A DNA stretch of 14,075 nucleotides, taken from NCBI GenBank assembly GCA_026770585.1, contig MU646483.1, positions 340,294-354,368 of the forward strand. The letters are read 5' to 3'. Below, piece after piece: positions 1 to 6,700 of this stretch; positions within the stretch are counted from its first letter, which is position 1; each line of letters opens with the position of its first letter. The notes under the pieces are model-generated. The model was given only the letters and a program-made list of their open reading frames with translations. It ran no database searches and was not told the origin of the DNA. The stretch is from Baffinella frigidus. Lineage: Eukaryota > Cryptophyceae > Cryptomonadales > Baffinellaceae. The position numbers and the translations under genes are program-made.

Positions 1-93
1 TCGGTAGTAATAAACGTCTCTCTTTTGGAAAGAGAGGGAGCTAGTCGTCGAAGCGCGACGAAACATCTCGGGGGGGAGGGGGGGTGGGGGTGG

Positions 94-148
94 TACTGGG
101 GGAGAATGACGCAGTTGAGGAAGGAGAGGAGGGGCGAGTCGGTCGGAA
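94..148 (-). repeat. 3' echo of exon 13
   Basis: Copy of the last 52 nt of exon 13 plus donor and first intron bases (compare 201-255): 55 nt, two mismatches that I see (Pro to Leu, one synonymous). It keeps its own GTACCA donor. It lies downstream of the exon on the sense strand. Confidence 0.9.
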
Positions 149-203
149 TCCGAAATACAACGCACGTTTCAACGCACGTTTCAGGGGGGGGGCGGGGACA
201 TAC

Positions 204-305
204 TGGGGGAGGATGACGCAGTTGGGGAAGGAGAGGAGGGGCGAGTCGGTCGGAAGAGGCTCAGGCGTCGTGACGTCCAGCCCCGCACCCGCAATGTCTC
301 CGTTC
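204..305 (-). CDS. GRHPR: GRHPR exon 13 (last in window)
   Basis: Completes Lys, then encodes [18 protein letters not shown] and [15 protein letters not shown]. It contains the catalytic Glu region LDVTTPEP. It ends in CA before a GTATGT donor, so the catalytic His codon (ILPH) is split; the next exon, outside the window, should begin with C or T. Acceptor CGCAG. Confidence 0.94.
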
Positions 306-737
306 CTGCGGGTTCGGTTCGAGTGAGACCTCACACCTCACACCGCAATCCGTCACCCGCCCGCATGGTACCGAAAGAGCTGCAACCTCTCTGCAGCCTT
401 GGGCGAGCGCGCGTCTACCTCATACCGCAATCCTCAAAATCGAACCCCCGCGATGTCTCCGTTCCTGCGGTTTCGAGTTTCGGGTCAACGGGACTATACA
501 TGTATAGTGTATACATGAGTTTCACCTGGCTATACAATGGCCGCGTTGCACGCGCGCGGACAGGCAAGGTGTGGCAAGGTGCGCACGGTGTGGGTGTGGC
601 GTGGCGCACACGCCCGCTTCGGGTCCTCGTGGTTTCCACCGCAAGTGGGTTCTTTCGCCACGCCATCTTTCATCCTCATCAACCATCACGCCGCGCCGCG
701 TGCCACGGGCGGGGAGGCGGTGGATTAAGATAAGAGG

Positions 738-772
<35 letters not shown>

Positions 773-3700
773 GGAGAGAGAGAGAAATATAGAGCGAGAG
801 AGAGAGAGAGAGCGAGAGAGAGCGGCATTGATCAGCATTAAGCCACCTTTCTCTCTGAAGTCATCTTTCTCCGTGTGGCATCTCCTGTGGTTTCCTAAAA
901 TGTCCCGGGTGGATGAGGGGGGGGGTACTTGAGCGCAGCGGCGAGGTCCTCCTGGTTGACCGCCTCCCCGCGCGTCGCATTGATCAGGATCGCGCTCTTC
1001 TTCATCTGCTTGAACCTGCCTCACGCCCCGCGGCTTTACGGTGTATTTAGGGTCTAGGGTGTAGCGATGACACGTGGGGGTGGGTACAGCCGTACCACCC
1101 CCGAAACCTGTCGGGAGCAACACGATACACTGTGCAATGCACACTGTAACGCTACACACTTTGCACTGTATGTAACGTAGATCAAGATCGCGCTCTTCTT
1201 CATTTGCTTGAACCTGCCGTGGTCAAATGTTTGACCATCACGCCGCGCACACGCGGGGCGCAGTATTTCTCCTTAAACGAATCTTTCAGCTCATAGAGAA
1301 CGTCAACATTCACTTTTCTATACTCTTTGAGTTCATCTGTTATCGTATCACAATAACTCGGGGAGCAACACGATACACAATGCACTGTTCACTGCAACGC
1401 TACACACTGTGCACTGTCACACCGTGCGAGGGTGCGCTCTTTTTCATCTCTTTTCACCTCCACACAGTGGACTACAGACCTTTCATCAAAAGCCAACTTA
1501 CCCTGTGGACAGTTAACTTGAAGAATTTTCTAGAGAAATTTTGGTCACGTAACCGCTAAATCTAGGGGACCCGAAACCCTCAAAGCCCACAATGTGGATG
1601 CCAAAACCTGCCGTGCGCGACGCGGGTCACACGGGTGACCGGGTACTATTTTCAAGCCAGCGTTTGTTTATGAAAAACTGTCGGACCGGCTCTAGAGAAA
1701 GCGGACACGAACCACCGGGAAGCGTTGAAGTAGCTTGTGGTAGCGGGAGTGAGGGGGGACATTTCTAGAGCCAGTCAGCCGTTTGCTTTACACCAACGCG
1801 GTCTCCAACGTTATCCTTAAAGTGGTCAAGTCTCCTAAAAGTCGTCAAGTTGTCAAAAGTGGTCTGACCGTGAAGCGTTGAAGTAGCCCGTGGTGGCGGG
1901 AGTGAGCGGGAACATCGGGATCACGAAGTCAGATCGCGACAGGAGGTCTGCCTCGCTCACGAACTCTGCCCCGACCTGCCGTCACACCCACACCTTGCCA
2001 CTGTCAGACATCACCACCACGCAGGCGAGACAGAGACACGCGAGATGGAACGCCGCGCGTGAGTCACGAGAGATTCTCGCTCACGAACTCTGCCCCGACC
2101 TGCCGTCACACCCACACCTTGCCACTGTCAGACATCACCACCACGCAGGCGAGACAGAGACACGCGAGATGGAACGCCGCGCGTGAGTCACGAGAGATTC
2201 TCGCTCACGAACTCTGCCCCGACCTGCTACGCCCGCGAAACGCTGGATGAGTCACGCGAGACCCAACGTGCGAATCCGGACATGTGACAGGCTGAGAACA
2301 ACGCGTCTGACGCACGCGCGGCACCTCACACGCGAGCGCCCTCTGCCAACGCGAAGTCAGAGCGCGACAGGAGGGCTGCCTCGCTCACGAACTCCGCACC
2401 AACCTTCCACGCACGCGAAATGTGCCGCGTGCGACACACGCGCGACGCTGGGGGAGTCACGGGAGATGCATATGTCACCATGTCACCATGTCACTATGTC
2501 ACCATGTCACGATTTCACGATGCCGCGGAGAGAGATGTGAGATGTGCGATGCCACGGCAGGCCGGCACACGCACCCCGTGCCATTGTCATGTGCCGCGCA
2601 CCGTGCCACTGGCAGTCAGCACCACCACGCACGCGAGATGTACCGTGTGCGACAAGCGAGGACGCAACGCCGCCTGGCCACACCAGAATGCTAGAGGCGC
2701 CCATTTCAAACCGATGTGCTGTTAAAAGTGGGTGTTCGTGTAGTAGCTTTCGTGGCTTGGTCACGTAACTCAGCACATATTGCACAGTCACGAGGTTGGA
2801 ACACCCTATCCTGGTACAATTTTTTACACCCCCACATGTAAATAGGATCCTCCAGCATTCTCGAGTGGGAGTCATGCGAGGACGCGACGCCGCGTGAGTC
2901 ACGCGAGAGACTATGGCTTTCCTGCAGATAAGTTCCAGTGTCCGCCTATGTTGGGAGCTCGAAGAACCTAAAGGACCTAAAGAAGACAACGCGCGCCGCG
3001 AGACAGGAGGCACATCCGGACACGCGCGCGAGGACGACTCGCGCGCGTGTCAACTGTTTGCTTTTCGCATATTTGAACGCCAAAATTGGCGTTGCCAAAG
3101 GGAGCTACCCCCTCCAGCAGTCTGGCGTGGAGTGAGGAGCGCCGCCACGCGAGATGGTCTCACGCGGTGTTGCATCTCGCGTGCCATCTCACTTCTCTCC
3201 GCACGGCCGTTCTGGCCACTTGAAGAGTGTGCCTTAACTTTCGCCGCGTCCCACCTAGAGCGGCAAGGGAAAGCTGTGCTGTGGGCGGAGGTCTCTCTCC
3301 GTTTGATGGTTTATGGTTTATGGTTTATGGTTTATGGTTTACAGTTCATGGTTTATGGTTTGGGGTTTGGGGTTTGAGGTTTATGGTTTATGGTTTATGG
3401 TTTATGGTTTGGGGTAGGGTTTAGGGTTTAGGGTTTAGGTTTTAGGTTTTAGGTTTTAGGTTTTAGGGTTTAGGGTTTAGGGTTTAGTGTTCAGGGTTTA
3501 GGGTTTAGGGTTTAGGCGACCTCGGTAGCCTCAGGCTTCTCGCGCGGGCCTGTGTAGAGAACCTGAGGAGGTGCTCCATCGGTGTCAGGTTATGAGCCTA
3601 TGCTTTGTGGTGCACCCTGCACATCACGCGTGCGGTGCACCCTCGATACACACCAATCGAGGGTAGTGGGCCATCCATAACAGACGAAGCAAGTGTGGTG

Positions 3701-6700
3701 CACCCTGGATGCACAGCAAATGAGGGTCCTTCCTCGACATCAAGCGAGGGTTTGCTTTGCGGCACCACGATCAAGCGAGAGTCGCCAAGATGATAGATCC
3801 AGCGAGGGGTCATCCATCGACATCACGATCTCATGTGGAAACTGTTTTAATTTTCAAAAATCGGCAATGAAATTTACTTCACAGAACGATCTTTACTAGT
3901 AATGTTAAAACAAACATGTAGTAATTTGCATTGAAATCCAGTTTTTTACATTGAAAAAGTTTCCACATTAGATCACGCGAGGGTTGACCGACCGTGCATC
4001 CGAAGGCTTTGAGGCGCTTCGCAACAGCCTGCCCGATGCGCCCGAACCCGACGATCCCGACCTGCTCCCGCCAGCGGCTTTACAATCATTGCTTTACAAT
4101 CATTGCTTTACAATAATTGCTGTACACTGTACACAGCACAGCACATCCACGGCGCACAGCCAGAGGGGTTCAGGGTTCAGGGTTCAGGGTTCCGGATACA
4201 GGGTTCCGGATACGGAGTTCCGGATACAGGGTTCAGAGTTCAGGGTTGAGGGTACATGGATATCCCTTAAGTGGCGGACGGGCGAATATTCGCCCTAACT
4301 CGCCCTAGGCAGGTCCTAGGGCCCTACCGTAGGGCGTATGCGCCTACTCGCCACTTACAGGATACCGTGGAGGAGTCAAAGGGGCGACCACGTCCCAAAT
4401 CCAGTCGAAACGTCTGTGTAAATAAAGATATCTTTGCACACATCAGTGTACAATTAGCACCTCACAAATAATTGGACCGATCTGCGAAGCCAACTGTCCA
4501 CTCGAGGCTGGAAATGGGACCATTTTAAAACTGGGATTCTTTTACAAGTGAAGAAGAAAAAAGGTGGGTGTTGCAATTTTCACACGAATAGGGGCGTTTG
4601 GTCACGTTACTGGGGGAATTCCCCCAGTAACGTGACCAAGCCTGCCCGTGAATGGTACTAAATTTAACAATCCCACATTTAAAATACTCCATCTTCCAGC
4701 CTCGAGTGGGTGTGGCAGACGCTGGACGCGATTCTGCTGTTCTCTTGGCGAAGCGCCTATTCTCCTACTGGGAGGGGAACACGGGAGCAGGTTACCGTGG
4801 AGAAGTGGACGTCGACGTCGCACAGCCAGAGGGGTTTAGGATACAGGGTTCAGGATATATTTATATTCATTTCTACATATATACACAGGGTTCGGGATAC
4901 AGGGTTCCGGATACAGGGTTCAGAGTTGAGGGTAGAGAGATATACCGTGGAGGAGTGGACGTCGACGCCGCAGAGCCAGAGGGGCGACCACGTCCCCCAG
5001 GACCCGTCCTTGACAGCCGCGAGGGCCTCTTGGATTCGGCGGGCCGTCACGAGCAGCAGCGTCACGGTCAAGTCTGTGCGAGAGGCAGCGGCGGAGAGCG
5101 CGTTAGCTGGGTGCATCTGTGTCCATCGCACCGAGCAACAGCGTCACGGTCAAGTCTGCACGGCAGGAAGTGGAGAGAGTGTACGCTTGGTGGAGAGAGT
5201 GTACAATTGGTGGCGGAGAGCGCGTTAGATCGGTCGGTGACACGACCTTCGTCTGTGTGGGTGGTCCGTGAAGGAAGAGACGGTGTCTGGAGCGTCACAG
5301 TGAGGAGTTACTATCCTCACCCCCCGATCTACCTGATGTAGATCGGGGTGTATTTATTGGACGTGCCCGGTACTAAAGCTGGACACGCTCGTACTAAAGT
5401 AGGCAGGTCAGGCCAGAGCGCTTTTCGCATCCCGTGGCCACGAAAAGAAAGAAACAATGCCAAATGTTCACGGTTTAGTGCCAGCATAGTCAACGTTTCA
5501 TTCTTTCCGGGGCCAACAGATGCGAAAAGAGCTCTCAGCTGGACAGCTTTATCCGGGGAAACCTGTTTTTCTTTCAGTTGATGGCAACGAACATGGAAGA
5601 AAAATAGGTTTCCCCGGATGAAGGTGGTCGCGGCGGACACGCGCACCTGCCGTGGTCTCCGTCAGGCAATCCGGTGTGTACCTGCCTCAGGGGTTAGGCT
5701 TCAGTGTTTCGTGTTTAGAGTTAAGGGTTTAGCGGGTGCGAGTGCGGGTGCGGGTGCCACTGAGCAGCGGCCGAGTTCCTTCCTTCCCGGATGTCCGGGG
5801 GAAATGCGGTTAGAATCCAATGCAAATGGATAAGACTCTAGTACAAATAGTTTAGATGGACTGTATCCGTGAGGCCCCCGGTGGCTGCCAAGTGCGGGAG
5901 GGAAGCACCCGAGGAGGACTCCCCGCGATTTCAGGGATGGCGTGCCCGAACAGAACGCCCAGAGCTCACTGACTACGCTCACTAGTGCATCCACACCCCC
6001 TCACAACCCTCAACCCTCAACCCTCAACCGTGTACCCCAAACCATAACCGCACCCCCCGTCTAGACAAGAGAACTGCAAGAGAGCTGCCGCTCAGGAGGC
6101 TACGATGACTACTCAGCCCGGATATCCGGGTGTAACGTGACCAATTTCTCATACAAATTAAAGATGTTTTTCAAAACGTGGTCCGTTTAGCCTTCTGAGT
6201 GGTGCGGGGAGCACCCGAGGAGGATTCCGCGCGATTTCAGGGATGGCGTGTCCACGTGGTTGAATCCTGCGAAATGCAGAGAACGATCGCTTCAGTCAAA
6301 GAGAGAGTGTTCATGGTTTAGGGTTTAGGGTTTTGGGTTCAGGTTTGGGGGTTAGGGTTTAGGGTTTAGAGATTAGGTATGAGGGTGTAGGGTTTAGGGT
6401 TCAGGGTTCAGGATTTAGGGTTTAGGTTGCAGGGTGCAGGGTTTAGAGTTTTGGGTGTAGGGTGGAGGGATTAGGGTTTAGGGTTCAGGGTTTAGGGTTT
6501 TGGATGTAGCGTCCAGGGTAAAGGGTTTCGCGCGCACCGACGCTCATGGTGGAGACGATTTTGAGGCGGTCGCCCGCCACGTCTAGCAGCCCTGCATCCA
6601 CCTAGGGTTGAGGGTTTCGGGTTTAGGGACTAGGGTTTGGGGTTTAGGGTTTGGGGTTTGTGGTTTGGGGTTTAGGGTTTAGGGTTTAGGGTTTAGGGTT

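Larger units (their letters stand above)
306..928 (-). other. intron 12 of GRHPR
   Basis: 623 bp between exons 12 and 13. Holds the 5' echo of exon 13, a (GT)n run at about 736-762, a (GA)n run at about 773-824, and otherwise nothing I recognise. The overlapping long reading frames are not supported by any family resemblance. Confidence 0.75.
1976..3520 (-). other. intron 10 of GRHPR, repeat-rich
   Basis: The longest intron here (1545 bp). On the sense strand it begins with telomere-like repeats (3515-3305). Then comes GC-rich DNA with recurring GAGTCACGCGAGA-like motifs, a decayed fold-back at about 2688-2875, a 9-bp ATGTCACC-type tandem at about 2468-2515, and finally the amplified exon 11 acceptor. 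I see no additional exon: exons 10 and 11 join in phase with no missing family residues. Confidence 0.8.

Noticed and set aside
1200-1385. Minus-strand ORF with [18 protein letters not shown]
   Set aside because: Looks protein-like locally, but no family recognised, AT-rich and inside intron 11, where no residues are missing. Could be remnant mobile DNA; not called.
1952-2227. CRISPR-like array
   Set aside because: Head-to-tail 124-bp units without distinct spacers, in a eukaryotic intron.
2507-3013. 168-codon minus-strand ORF
   Set aside because: Lies inside intron 10 over tandem repeats and a fold-back; no family resemblance, and exons 10 and 11 join without it.
3514-3562. Exon 10 as a terminal exon ending in TAA
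   Set aside because: The stop comes from the CCTAAACCC repeat; a donor just before it restores phase with exon 11 and the family sequence continues there.
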